Below are positions 5,767 to 13,680 of a stretch of 29,766 bases of DNA, piece after piece (the first letter of the stretch is position 1; every line of letters starts with the position of its first letter). Both the position numbers and the translations under genes were made by a program. Location: NCBI GenBank assembly GCA_964429655.1, contig CAYSCZ010000039.1, forward strand, positions 1 to 29,766, written 5' to 3'. The DNA is from CAYSCZ01 sp964429655. Lineage in GTDB: Bacteria > Bacteroidota > Bacteroidia > Cytophagales > Cyclobacteriaceae. The notes beneath the pieces were generated by a model. That model searched no databases and was not told the DNA's origin. It saw nothing but the letters and a program-made list of their open reading frames with translations.

Positions 5767-7461
5767 TCACTTCCTAAATAATATCTTTCCTCCTACAATT
5801 GTCATTACAACATTAGTACGCAAGATTTCTTCTTCGGGGATTGTCATTATATCCTTGTCAAGCACTGTAAAGTCCGCTAGTTTTCCAACTTCGATGGATC
5901 CTTTAACATCTTCCTGAAAAGCTCCATAGGCTGCATCTATGGTGTACGATCTAAGGGCTTGTTCCCTTGTCATTTTCTGGTCCGGCTCATATCCCCCTTC
6001 TGGTGTTCCTTTTAAAGTTTTTCGTGTTACTGACGAATAAAAACATGCCAACGGGCTTACCGGCTCAACCGGGGCATCCGTACCATTAACGATCCTTGAA
6101 TCTTGTTGTAAAAATTTCTTCCACACATATGCCCCCTCTTCGATTCTTTCCTTGCCGAGCCTGTCTATTGCCCACGGGCGGTCCGATGACATGTGAATGG
6201 CTTGCATGGCAGGAATGACATTTAGGTCAGCAAATCGCGGGATATCTTCTGCTGATACATGTTGCGCATGCTCGATCCTGAAACGGGGATCATTCAAGCC
6301 AAAGTTTTCTATAGCTTTTTCATAGATATCCAGCACTTCTCTATTTCCCCTGTCGCCAATGGCATGGGTGCAAACCTGAAATCCTGCTTTTGCCGCCCTC
6401 ATGGTTTTTTCTTCAATCTCTTTCATTGGTGTTACGTTATGGCCAAACTCACCGGGTGCATCTGAATATTCTTCAAGAAGCCATGCCCCGCGAGAACCTA
6501 GCGCCCCATCTGAATACAGTTTAAGCGACCGGATGGTTAACCAGTGAGCCGTATCGATCTCAGGGCCATTAGCAAAATATTCATTCAGTAAGGTCTCGTC
6601 TCTGCCACTCAGCATTACGTAAAGCCTTACTCTAAGGGAATCAGAAGATCTGAATGATTTAAAAAGATCTATATGTGTTTTCGGAGAGCCTGCCTGATGA
6701 AGACTGGTGATCCCATTAGCAAGGCATTCATCCATGGCCAGACTAAGTGCTTTTCTCATCCTTTCATTTGTATCTTCCGGGATACTTTCGATGATCAGGG
6801 CTTGTGCAGTTTCATTGAATATGCCGGTTGGTGATCCGGAGACTGTTCGAAATATCTCTCCTCCCTCCGGGTCTTTTGTCTCTATATTTAAACCTGCCAT
6901 CTCCATCGCTTTTGCATTTGCAAGGGCTGCATGTCCGCTGGCGTGCTTTAAGAAGACTGGGTGGTCGGGTACTGCCCGGCTTAACTCATCATGTACAGGA
7001 AAGCCGCTGATCATATTTTCAGGTTGCTTTATCCATTTATCCTGATGCCAACCCCTTCCCAGTATCCATTCCCCTTTGGTGGTGCTTTTAGTCCGCTCCG
7101 ACACTACTTCTATCAGTTCATCGTAGCTTTTCGTATTCAGTAAATCAACATTTAAGTGATTCTCACCAATTCCCATGATGTGCGCGTGACCTTCAATAAA
7201 ACCAGGATAAATAAACCTGGCCTCGAGGTCGATTACCTTAGTTTTATCCCCTATGTACAATTTTATTTCATCATTTTTTCCGATAGCAATAATTTTCGCA
7301 TTTTCGATGGCTATCGCTTCTGTTTTTGGGTTACCATCATCTGCGGTGTAGACGGTGCCATTCATTATTACCATTTCAGCTTTCCTGGATTTCTGACATG
7401 ATGTAAATAGGGTGATTGCAGTAGAAGTAAATACTAAAAGGTACAGGTTGAAGTTATTCAT
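5767..7461 (-). CDS. Lipoprotein amidohydrolase (YtcJ/COG1574-like)
   Basis: A 564-residue metal-dependent hydrolase of the amidohydrolase_3 group. From the ATG at 7461 it begins with a type II signal peptide (hydrophobic 5-20, Cys22 in LFTSC), so it is probably a lipid-anchored envelope enzyme. An upstream ATG at 7503 would place 14 non-signal residues in front and is less likely. Visible motifs are the HAH pair at 92-94, LKLYSDGALGSRGAW, THAIGDRGN, the IEHAQH segment and NGTDAPVEPVSPL, all typical of COG1574. Relatives hydrolyse amides, formamides or similar C-N bonds; the substrate is unknown here. The PIN-like gene follows after 5 bp, probably on the same transcript. Confidence 0.85.
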   Translation of the reverse strand: MNNFNLYLLVFTSTAITLFTSCQKSRKAEMVIMNGTVYTADDGNPKTEAIAIENAKIIAIGKNDEIKLYIGDKTKVIDLEARFIYPGFIEGHAHIMGIGENHLNVDLLNTKSYDELIEVVSERTKSTTKGEWILGRGWHQDKWIKQPENMISGFPVHDELSRAVPDHPVFLKHASGHAALANAKAMEMAGLNIETKDPEGGEIFRTVSGSPTGIFNETAQALIIESIPEDTNERMRKALSLAMDECLANGITSLHQAGSPKTHIDLFKSFRSSDSLRVRLYVMLSGRDETLLNEYFANGPEIDTAHWLTIRSLKLYSDGALGSRGAWLLEEYSDAPGEFGHNVTPMKEIEEKTMRAAKAGFQVCTHAIGDRGNREVLDIYEKAIENFGLNDPRFRIEHAQHVSAEDIPRFADLNVIPAMQAIHMSSDRPWAIDRLGKERIEEGAYVWKKFLQQDSRIVNGTDAPVEPVSPLACFYSSVTRKTLKGTPEGGYEPDQKMTREQALRSYTIDAAYGAFQEDVKGSIEVGKLADFTVLDKDIMTIPEEEILRTNVVMTIVGGKILFRK

Positions 7462-7565
7462 ATGTAAAACATTTGAAGCATAAACATAAATAATGCAATC
7501 CACTTATTGTATTTAATGCCAGGCCGTCAATGGTCAGTCATAAAAATTTTGTAGGTTTTACGTAT

Positions 7566-7691
7566 TTTTATTAGGTGATTACCCTAAAGGATTATTAGAA
7601 CTGATCCATCAACTTTATATCATCATAGTAGTCTGTTAGGGTAATTTTATTCTGTTTTTAGGGGAAGGTGGATAGCACCTCCCCTTTTTTT
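7566..7691 (+). ncRNA. Candidate small RNA or leader RNA
   Basis: Between the divergent amidohydrolase and ABC operon lies a stretch that looks like an independent short transcript. TAGGTTTT at 7552-7559 is one mismatch from the -7 consensus. A perfect 10-bp inverted repeat, ATTACCCTAA at 7578-7587 with TTAGGGTAAT at 7636-7645, would close a long stem. A strong terminator ends at 7691. No coding frame of useful length is present. The ABC operon appears to have its own promoter after the terminator, favouring a separate RNA over an attenuator. The start at about 7566 is an estimate, and no known RNA family was recognised. Confidence 0.4.
7661..7691 (+). terminator. Rho-independent terminator without an upstream gene on its strand
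   Basis: A GC-rich hairpin has arms GGGGAAGGTG (7661-7670, with one bulged A) and CACCTCCCC (7676-7684) around the loop GATAG, followed by seven T bases (7685-7691). The nearest upstream gene is on the opposite strand, so what it terminates is most likely the small RNA listed here. Confidence 0.8.
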
Positions 7692-7723
7692 AATAAATAT
7701 TCTTACAATACAACTTTTTTATT

Positions 7724-7757
7724 TACTTTCGTAGTGTATTAATGTAATATAACACTA
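7724..7757 (+). promoter_or_regulatory. ABC operon promoter with overlapping GntR-type operator
   Basis: TACTTTCG at 7724-7731 is one mismatch from the -7 consensus. Directly after it a dyad with arms TAGTGT (7732-7737) and ACACTA (7752-7757) spans the expected transcription start and reaches the first base of the start codon. The operon's third gene encodes a YtrA-type GntR regulator, whose dimers bind such dyads, so autoregulation by repression is likely. Confidence 0.5.
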
Positions 7758-8593
7758 TGATAGACATTCGAAATCTACATTTTAATTACAAAAAGTCAGG
7801 TAATGCGCTTTTTAATAATCTAAACCTCAACTTAAAAGAAGGGAATATTTATGGACTTTTAGGAAAAAATGGGGTTGGTAAAACTACCTTGTTGAAGATT
7901 ATGGCTGGGTTTTTATTTCCTTCCTTCGGCATCTGTTCCGTTTTAGGTGAAAAGACTATAAACAGATACCCGGAGATACTGGCGGAAATTTATTTTTTGC
8001 CGGAAGAGTTTGAATTACCCGGCATTTCTGCAAAATCTTTTATTAATCTTTATGCCCCGTTTTATCCGAAGTTTGATTATAAAGAATTTGAGCGGATTGT
8101 TAAGGAGTTTGAAGTTGATCCGGCCAAAAAATTGAGTTCTTTATCTTTTGGTCAAAAGAAGAAATTTATGGTTGGGTTTGCCATCGCTTCAAGGACTTCT
8201 GTTGTTTTGATGGATGAACCGACCAATGGTTTGGATATTCCTTCCAAAAGTAAGTTTAGGCAAGTGATTACCTCTTCTTACTCTGAGGACAGGATATTTT
8301 TTATTTCCACTCATCAGGTGAGGGATTTGGAAAATATCATTGACCCGGTAATTATTCTTGATAATGGTGAGGTGATTTTCAATTATTCTTTATCTCATAT
8401 CAGTCAAAAACTTTCTGTACTTCGTGATGATCGGGCAGCAGAAGAAAAGGATGTACTTTATAGCGAGAAAGTTTTTGGAGGCCATGTCAGACTGGTTCCA
8501 AGTAACCTGGGCAGTCATTATCCTATCGATTTAGAGTTTTTATTTAACGCTGTGCTTGAGAACAGGTCAGCCATTGTAAACCAACTAGGCTAA
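7757..8593 (+). CDS. ABC transporter ATP-binding protein (YtrB-like)
   Basis: A 278-residue ABC ATPase. Walker A is GKNGVGKT at 36-43, the signature is LSFGQKK at 129-135, Walker B is VVLMDE at 149-154, and the switch histidine is His186 in ISTHQ. The C-terminal 70 residues are an accessory tail without a known motif. It powers the membrane protein encoded 5 bp downstream. Together with the GntR gene that follows, the set has the composition of YtrA/YtrB-type systems, which in Firmicutes respond to cell-wall-active agents. The substrate in this organism is unknown. The ATG lies within the operator dyad, so the untranslated leader would be only about 18 bases. Confidence 0.9.
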   Translation: MIDIRNLHFNYKKSGNALFNNLNLNLKEGNIYGLLGKNGVGKTTLLKIMAGFLFPSFGICSVLGEKTINRYPEILAEIYFLPEEFELPGISAKSFINLYAPFYPKFDYKEFERIVKEFEVDPAKKLSSLSFGQKKKFMVGFAIASRTSVVLMDEPTNGLDIPSKSKFRQVITSSYSEDRIFFISTHQVRDLENIIDPVIILDNGEVIFNYSLSHISQKLSVLRDDRAAEEKDVLYSEKVFGGHVRLVPSNLGSHYPIDLEFLFNAVLENRSAIVNQLG

Positions 8594-8598
8594 TAATT

Positions 8599-9357
8599 AT
8601 GAACAGGTATTTTAATATAAACAGGATTAACCTACACGCGAGGCAAAAATTCTTCCTGATCCTTCCAAATTTCTTAGTTTTTGTTGGGGCCTTATTTGGT
8701 GTGGTAGCCATTATTTTTGTTGGGATAAGCAATTTTGGGGCACCGGCATTCTTTCCTAAATATCATGATTCGGTAGTCTCTGTATTGTTGGGGTTTATCA
8801 CCACCATAATTGCAAGCCAGGCTTTTTTTGATATTAAGGACGAGATGAAATCACAGATTCACCTGGCCTTGCCAATATCCAACCTGGAACGGTTTTTAGT
8901 GCCTTTTATCATAACCTCCGTAGGCTGGATAATATTTTCCTTGGGGTTTTATTTAATCCTTGCCAACCTGTTAAATCTTTACCATGCTTCCTCACGGGGC
9001 ATAGCATATGTATATTTCAATCCTTTTTCCGCTTTGACACCGGAGATATTTGGTGGGGCTATTTTTTACCATTCGATATTTTTTACAGGGGCAGTAATCT
9101 TTCGTAAGAACCCATACTTCAAAACCATCTTGTTGCTGATCATCATATTGTTTGCGTTTGCGGTATTGAGTTTTATTATTCCCGGTAATCTTGTTTTTAC
9201 ACAGGGTACGGAAGATGGTGCTGTATCTGTACACATCGGTGCTTTTAAATTTGATTTAGAGGATTTTATTGACCGGTATTTACCAATAGTTGGGGTGGTA
9301 ATACCAATAGCATTATATACAGCCAGTTTTTATTTGTTACAAAAAAGAAGTTTATGA
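8599..9357 (+). CDS. ABC transporter membrane protein
   Basis: A 252-residue integral membrane protein with about six hydrophobic segments, near 14-36, 51-71, 92-118, 148-160, 173-196 and 229-247. It has no recognised substrate motif and no periplasmic binding domain, as is usual for YtrC/CcmB-like or ABC-2-like permeases encoded beside an ATPase and a GntR regulator. Its start is 5 bp after the ATPase stop and its stop is 3 bp before the regulator start, so the three are certainly cotranscribed. It is expected to form the transmembrane half of an exporter or antibiotic-stress transporter. The family assignment within ABC permeases is not certain. Confidence 0.75.
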   Translation: MNRYFNINRINLHARQKFFLILPNFLVFVGALFGVVAIIFVGISNFGAPAFFPKYHDSVVSVLLGFITTIIASQAFFDIKDEMKSQIHLALPISNLERFLVPFIITSVGWIIFSLGFYLILANLLNLYHASSRGIAYVYFNPFSALTPEIFGGAIFYHSIFFTGAVIFRKNPYFKTILLLIIILFAFAVLSFIIPGNLVFTQGTEDGAVSVHIGAFKFDLEDFIDRYLPIVGVVIPIALYTASFYLLQKRSL

Positions 9358-9360
9358 GGG

Positions 9361-9723
9361 ATGGAATTTAATAATCAAACTGCCATTTATATTCAGATCG
9401 TTGAATATTTCTACGAAGCAATCCTTCAGGAAAAATGGAAATCCAAAGACAGGATTCCCAGTGTACGGCAATTAGCCGTAGAGCTGGAAGTTAATCCGAA
9501 TACTGCCATGCGAGCTTATAATCTTTTGCAGGAACAGGGGATTATTTATAATAAAAGAGGATTAGGGTTCTTTGTATCAGAAAATGCCAAATCTGAAGTG
9601 CTGGCACTTATGAAGAAATCTTTCCTTACTAATGAATTACCGGATATTTTTAAAAAGATGGATCTGTTAGGGATTTCACCTGAAAACATAAAAGAGAAAT
9701 ATGCTGATTGGAGGAGCCATTAG
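9361..9723 (+). CDS. GntR-family regulator, YtrA subfamily
   Basis: A 120-residue protein containing a GntR winged helix-turn-helix in its first 80 residues: IYIQIVEYFYEAI, then RIPSVRQLAVELEVNPNT as the helix-turn-helix, and LLQEQGIIYNKRGLGFFV as the wing. The tail is short (about 40 residues, helical), which is diagnostic of the YtrA subfamily, where the tail serves for dimerisation rather than ligand binding. It probably represses its own operon through the TAGTGT/ACACTA dyad at the operon's start. Being last rather than first in the operon is a variation on the usual Firmicutes order. Confidence 0.88.
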   Translation: MEFNNQTAIYIQIVEYFYEAILQEKWKSKDRIPSVRQLAVELEVNPNTAMRAYNLLQEQGIIYNKRGLGFFVSENAKSEVLALMKKSFLTNELPDIFKKMDLLGISPENIKEKYADWRSH

Positions 9724-9940
9724 TACTCGTATAAGATGCTTATTCAATCCGCATATTTTCCATTCACCAAATAACCGTAGTTCCTGATATTAACTTGAAA
9801 ATCAAATCATATTTGAAATAATACCAGAAAAGGTTCCTTAAAAGCCAGTATTGACTCAATAATTTAAATGTGTTTGAGAATCACCATCAAGGCAATCTAT
9901 AAAGAGAATTAAAAAGGGATAGGAGTTAATAAAAGTAAGT

Positions 9941-9968
9941 AAAAGGAAGACAATTAAGATCTTCTTTT
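9941..9968 (-). terminator. Hairpin terminator of the small membrane protein gene
   Basis: On the minus strand AAAAGAAGA (9968-9960) pairs with TCTTCCTTTT (9950-9941, one bulge) around a 9-base loop, followed by a T-rich stretch. The stem begins at the stop codon of the gene at 9968-10183. The remaining 217 bp back to the GntR gene (9724-9940) contain no gene that I can support. Confidence 0.45.
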
Positions 9969-10183
9969 TACTTCACTGCTGTAAAATGATGATTTTGTAT
10001 GTCTTCAAGAAGCACTCCGCTGGCATGTTCTTTCCATTTTACAGAATTGGAAGCATGCTCCTCGTTAATGAAAGAGATGATTGAAAATAGCAACCCTAGC
10101 GCAAAAGCAACCATCAGAATGTTTAAATACTTCTTGAAATTGATATTTATGTCTGTATTTACAGTGTGATATAATGTCTCCAT
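9968..10183 (-). CDS. Small single-helix membrane protein
   Basis: A 71-residue protein of unknown family with one strong membrane segment (about residues 19-38, YLNILMVAFALGLLFSIISF), a short polar N-terminus and an acidic/histidine-containing tail. An earlier in-frame ATG at 10207 falls inside a perfect -7 promoter element (10205-10212), so the transcript cannot contain it; the ATG at 10183 is therefore chosen. It is flanked by its own promoter and terminator, so it is probably a monocistronic gene. No function can be assigned. Confidence 0.5.
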   Translation of the reverse strand: METLYHTVNTDININFKKYLNILMVAFALGLLFSIISFINEEHASNSVKWKEHASGVLLEDIQNHHFTAVK

Positions 10184-10204
10184 AGCTGATTGAATTAATA
10201 TATA

Positions 10205-10212
10205 CAAACATA
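10205..10212 (-). promoter_or_regulatory. -7 promoter element of the small membrane protein gene
   Basis: On the minus strand TATGTTTG matches the TAnnTTTG consensus exactly. Transcription would begin near 10199, about 16 bases before the ATG at 10183, and this rules out the in-frame ATG at 10207. No TTG is visible at the -33 position. Confidence 0.4.
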
Positions 10213-10295
10213 ACGGTCATAGTGGAGAAAAGTAATAGGGGAAAATACCTATATTACTATTTGATGCAGGAAAAGTGATGTTTTTAAATTTTTAA

Positions 10296-10323
10296 AAAAA
10301 GAGCCATGTGGTTGGCTCTTTTT
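10296..10323 (-). terminator. Rho-independent terminator of the 10332-11135 lipoprotein gene
   Basis: An 11-bp perfect stem pairs AAAAAGAGCCA (10296-10306) with its complement at 10313-10323 around a 6-base loop. Read on the minus strand it ends in a T run (A bases at 10294-10300 on the plus strand) and lies 9 bp after the lipoprotein gene's stop. Confidence 0.8.
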
Positions 10324-10331
10324 CGAAATTT

Positions 10332-11135
10332 TTAAGCTGCTTCGGTTAATTTTACAGTTCTTTCAACAGAATTAAATGGTCCAGGTATTAGAGTACCCTC
10401 TGCATCAATTAATTCAAGTTTGATGGTCACTTCTCCTTTTGGTAATCCTTCAACATGGTAAGGGGCCCAATCATCCAATAGGAAAGTTTCACCATTGATA
10501 GTTGCTTTTACTTTATTGCCATCAGGTGATAAACTCGTATTTAAAAGGTAAAAATCAAGTAAGAGTTTATCTGTATCTTTTACGGAGTATGTTCCTTTAG
10601 GTCGGCTATAGAACAAATGTGGGGCCGTAAAATCTACTTCCATAGGTTCCGGGTCACCGACTACGAATTTCTTAATTACAAAAGCATCCTGATTTTTAAC
10701 GGATTCATGATATGATCTTGATAGGAAAGCAAGGACCACATAATTTCCCTCTTCCATTTCTTTTTCAAACTCAGGTTCATAATGCGCGGAATATGGTCCG
10801 TTATTTACAATAAAATGGATGTGCTGACCTTTACCTGAATTTGCCAATCCTTTTGTTTCAGCATCAGCTGTTTGAACACCCAATTCATAATCACTTACTT
10901 CAAACTTAAAATTGATTGTTCCCGGTGATAAGGTTTCAGACATTGGTTCTACCATGCTAAGCTTTGAAGTCTCATATTTTGGAGAATCATCAACTTTATT
11001 GACCGTGATCTCCGGTGACTCTACTTCGGGTTCGGTGTTTTCCTCGGTATTTTCCTGCTTTCCGCCCCCACAACCTGCTGTGAAGACTATAGCTATTGCA
11101 AATAATAAATAAATAATTCTAAACTGATTTTTCAT
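10332..11135 (-). CDS. Lipoprotein of unknown function (DUF4399-like)
   Basis: A 267-residue lipoprotein: hydrophobic signal at 7-20 and Cys22 in the TAGC lipobox, then an acidic Glu-rich linker (26-45) typical of surface-exposed Bacteroidota lipoproteins. The body has beta-sandwich-like segments, with KGQHIHFIVNNGPYSAHYEP resembling the His-containing core of DUF4399 proteins and closing strands GEVTIKLELIDAEG. It has its own -7 element upstream and a clear terminator downstream, so it is a single-gene transcript. It diverges from another lipoprotein gene at 11358. The family resemblance is partial and no function is claimed. Confidence 0.65.
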   Translation of the reverse strand: MKNQFRIIYLLFAIAIVFTAGCGGGKQENTEENTEPEVESPEITVNKVDDSPKYETSKLSMVEPMSETLSPGTINFKFEVSDYELGVQTADAETKGLANSGKGQHIHFIVNNGPYSAHYEPEFEKEMEEGNYVVLAFLSRSYHESVKNQDAFVIKKFVVGDPEPMEVDFTAPHLFYSRPKGTYSVKDTDKLLLDFYLLNTSLSPDGNKVKATINGETFLLDDWAPYHVEGLPKGEVTIKLELIDAEGTLIPGPFNSVERTVKLTEAA

Positions 11136-11154
11136 AATTTTTTAAGGTTATATT

Positions 11155-11162
11155 CAAAGCTA
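11155..11162 (-). promoter_or_regulatory. -7 promoter element of the 10332-11135 lipoprotein gene
   Basis: On the minus strand TAGCTTTG matches TAnnTTTG exactly and stands 19 bp before the ATG, predicting a start near 11149 and a 14-base leader. A TTG at -33 is not evident. The other 168 bp of this divergent intergenic region show no clear promoter for the plus-strand gene. Confidence 0.45.
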
Positions 11163-11357
11163 CTTAAAATTAACTAATTGATCAGTAAGTTGTTTCCCCA
11201 GTCTGATTGACCTGCTTCAAATATTTCAAAAGCTTGAAATAAAACAACTTAAAATAAACAAATGAAAATTTTTTAAACTGGATTAAACCTTCTTACTCGC
11301 TGCATATCTAATGACCAAATTGATTAAGAAATGAATGTATTAAAAACCATTAAAATC

Positions 11358-12269
11358 ATGAAAAAAGAAAAAATGAAGTTTTTGAGATTGTTAGTGCCTG
11401 TTTTAGCAGGTATTTTACTGATTACTACTTCCTGTTCAGATGATGAGGAAGGCATAGCTAATGAATTTCAAGATGGCATAAGCGAAACAGATGTGTTGAA
11501 TACTGAGAGTGAGACTGTTGTTGAAACAACTTTCGAAGATGTGGATGTGGTGACTGAAGCCGGTATGGATAACCTGGACCTTTTTCGGGCTAATGGAAGA
11601 CCGGGTATACGTAACCGTGATGAGGTACTGGATTGTGCTAATCTGGATTTTGACACGCTAAACCATATTATAACCATCGATTTTGGAGATGGTTGTGAAG
11701 GGCCGGGTGGAAGAATTAGAAGTGGAAAAGTTATTATCGAATACGACGGAAGAAGATTTCAGCCAGGATCTTTCAGAACTGTATCATTTGATAATTATTT
11801 TATAGATGGAGTTAAAGTTGAAGGCGTACGTACCATCACCAACATCTCCGAAAGCGAGCTGGAAAATGTGAGCTTTGAGATCACATTAGAAGGTGGGAAG
11901 TTAACATTTGAGGATAGCTCTACCATTACCCGCGATGTGAGAAGGGTTAGAACATGGATAAGGGCAGAAAATCCATTACAGGATGAAACGGTAATCAGTG
12001 TTTTGGATGCCAGTGGCACAAATATTGACGGCACCTCTTATGAAGTGACCTTATTGGAGCCTTTGGTTTATAAGCGTCAATGCCAGCTGAGCGGAAATTT
12101 CATAGCAGTTGAAGGGATCAAAGAAATAACAATTAATGATGACTCACCCATTAGCCTGGATTATGGTGATGGGTCTTGTGACAATTTTGTGGACATCACC
12201 AAGGATGGGGAGACAACAACCGTCAAGATTAATCCCAGAAGAAGGCGTTTCCTTAGAAGGAATGGTTAA
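11358..12269 (+). CDS. Lipoprotein of unknown function
   Basis: A 303-residue lipoprotein counted from the ATG at 11358; the next in-frame ATG at 11373 is also possible and one at 11331 is less likely because it puts extra polar residues before the signal. The signal core is FLRLLVPVLAGILLITTSC with Cys26 as the lipidated residue, followed by an acidic tether. The mature body is beta-rich with repeated Asp/Gly turns (ITIDFGDGCEGPGGRIRSG and, near the end, ISLDYGDGSCDNFVDITKDG), suggesting two related halves, each with a cysteine after a 'DGDG'-like turn. The C-terminus is strikingly basic (PRRRRFLRRNG). Similar sequences are common in Bacteroidota but I know no characterised member. Confidence 0.65.
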   Translation: MKKEKMKFLRLLVPVLAGILLITTSCSDDEEGIANEFQDGISETDVLNTESETVVETTFEDVDVVTEAGMDNLDLFRANGRPGIRNRDEVLDCANLDFDTLNHIITIDFGDGCEGPGGRIRSGKVIIEYDGRRFQPGSFRTVSFDNYFIDGVKVEGVRTITNISESELENVSFEITLEGGKLTFEDSSTITRDVRRVRTWIRAENPLQDETVISVLDASGTNIDGTSYEVTLLEPLVYKRQCQLSGNFIAVEGIKEITINDDSPISLDYGDGSCDNFVDITKDGETTTVKINPRRRRFLRRNG

Positions 12270-12300
12270 GTAAGTATATATAGTGTTTTAGTTTTTGGCG

Positions 12301-12329
12301 ATGCCGGGCAATTATGTCCGGCATTTTTT
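12301..12329 (+). terminator. Rho-independent terminator after the 11358-12269 lipoprotein gene
   Basis: The stem is ATGCCGG (12301-12307) with CCGGCAT (12318-12324) around a 10-base loop, followed by six T bases (12324-12329). It lies 31 bp after the stop and ends at the convergent gene's stop codon. Confidence 0.75.
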
Positions 12330-12984
12330 ATTGATAATAAATGAAGGCATAAGTAATGATATTAGCCCCCATCTGTAGGGCCTGCTGTCTGATTTCCTCC
12401 GGGTCATTATAAACTTCCTGGTCCTCCCAGCCGTTTCCAAGGTCAGACTCATAAGAATAAAAACAAACCAACCGTCCTTCATAAATGATCCCCAACCCTT
12501 GCGGCGGTTTTCCATCATGCTCATGTATTTTTGGTAAGCCATTGACGAAATCAAATTTTTGGTGATAAATGGGGTGATCAAAGGGTAGCTCAACGAAATT
12601 CAACGCCGGGAAAACTTTTTTCATTTCCAACCGAATAAATTGGTCTAATCCATAATTATCATCAATATGAAGGAAGCCCCCGGCTATCAAATAATTTCTA
12701 AGGTTTTCTGCTTCCTGTAGGCTAAAAACAACATTACCATGGCCCGTCATATAAACATATGGGTACATGAATATCTCAGGACTACCCACTTCTACCATGT
12801 CTTCTTCTTTGTAGATATTGGTCCCTATTTCTTTATTACAGAATTCTATAAGGTTCGGAAGTGCCGTTTTGTTGGCATACCAATCCCCACCACCTTCATA
12901 TTTGAGTTTTGCTATCTTTAGATCATTTTGAGCAAACAAAAATGTGTTTACTGCAACAAAAACCAAGATTAAGATTATTCTCAT
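12328..12984 (-). CDS. DUF4159 domain-containing protein
   Basis: The 218-residue product has a signal peptide (hydrophobic 2-16, cleavage near LFAQ) and a full DUF4159 domain: LKYEGGGDWYANKTALPNLI at the start, then the segment YPYVYMTGHGN, LRNYLIAGGFLHIDDNYG and ELPFDHPIYHQKFDF. The fold is related to class I glutamine amidotransferase-like (ThuA) domains, but no catalytic Cys is evident. In Bacteroidota and other phyla these proteins are often near MoxR/VWA-type genes; that context is absent here. It follows the HAD gene after 21 bp on the same strand, probably as the last gene of the glucosidase transcript. Function unknown. Confidence 0.85.
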   Translation of the reverse strand: MRIILILVFVAVNTFLFAQNDLKIAKLKYEGGGDWYANKTALPNLIEFCNKEIGTNIYKEEDMVEVGSPEIFMYPYVYMTGHGNVVFSLQEAENLRNYLIAGGFLHIDDNYGLDQFIRLEMKKVFPALNFVELPFDHPIYHQKFDFVNGLPKIHEHDGKPPQGLGIIYEGRLVCFYSYESDLGNGWEDQEVYNDPEEIRQQALQMGANIITYAFIYYQ

Positions 12985-13005
12985 AAGCTCAGAAACGGAC
13001 AGTTA

Positions 13006-13674
13006 TTAGATTTGGTTAAATAATTCATTGGCCTTTATGAGGTCAAAAGACTCAAAATCTTTAATGGTCAAGTGTGTTTCAGCTAACTCTCCTGCGCTAT
13101 GGGTAGTTGCCACCCCAACTACTTTGCAGCCAGCGGCCAATCCAGCTTGCACACCAGAAATCGCATCTTCAAATACTATACAATTATTTGGGTTCTTTTC
13201 AATTTTTTCAGCACATTTTAGATAAACCTCCGGATTAGGCTTGCCCAAATGAACCATTGTAGCATCAACAATTTCATCAAAATATTTCCGGATGTTCAGG
13301 CCATCGAGTGTGAAGGTTACATTCTCCGGAGGGGCAGAAGTCCCCACGGCAATCTTTACATCCTTTTCTTTTGCAGCTTCCAGAAATGGAATTAATCCAT
13401 CTAGCGGTTTGAGGTAGGGGGCATAGAGCTTTCTGTAAACGGATTCTTTTTCATCTGCCAGCATTTTCGCTTTTTTATAATCAAGGGCCTCCCCGAAAAG
13501 GTAGTTTATGGCGGATTTCATAACCGTGCCATTGATATTTTTTTTGTAATCAGCTTCATTTAAAACGAATCCATATTTTTCTGCGAATGCCTGCCACGAT
13601 TTAAAATGAAAAGCGTGATTATTTACTATTACGCCATCCATATCGAATATAAGTCCTATTTTAGCTAAGTTCAT
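13006..13674 (-). CDS. HAD hydrolase, beta-phosphoglucomutase-like
   Basis: A 222-residue HAD-superfamily protein with all four motifs: FDMDGV with Asp11 nucleophile and Asp13, GTSAPP (Thr112/Ser113), Lys145 in HLGKPNPEVY, and VFEDAISG (Glu169, Asp170). Helical residues 16-88 form the type 1 cap, and the sequence style matches the beta-phosphoglucomutase/sugar-phosphatase subgroup, so a hexose phosphate is the likely substrate. It sits 6 bp after the phosphatase remnant and in the same direction as the GH63-like glucosidase, compatible with breakdown of glucose-containing sugars. Mutase and phosphatase functions cannot be told apart by reading alone. Confidence 0.85.
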   Translation of the reverse strand: MNLAKIGLIFDMDGVIVNNHAFHFKSWQAFAEKYGFVLNEADYKKNINGTVMKSAINYLFGEALDYKKAKMLADEKESVYRKLYAPYLKPLDGLIPFLEAAKEKDVKIAVGTSAPPENVTFTLDGLNIRKYFDEIVDATMVHLGKPNPEVYLKCAEKIEKNPNNCIVFEDAISGVQAGLAAGCKVVGVATTHSAGELAETHLTIKDFESFDLIKANELFNQI

Positions 13675-13680
13675 TACAAA

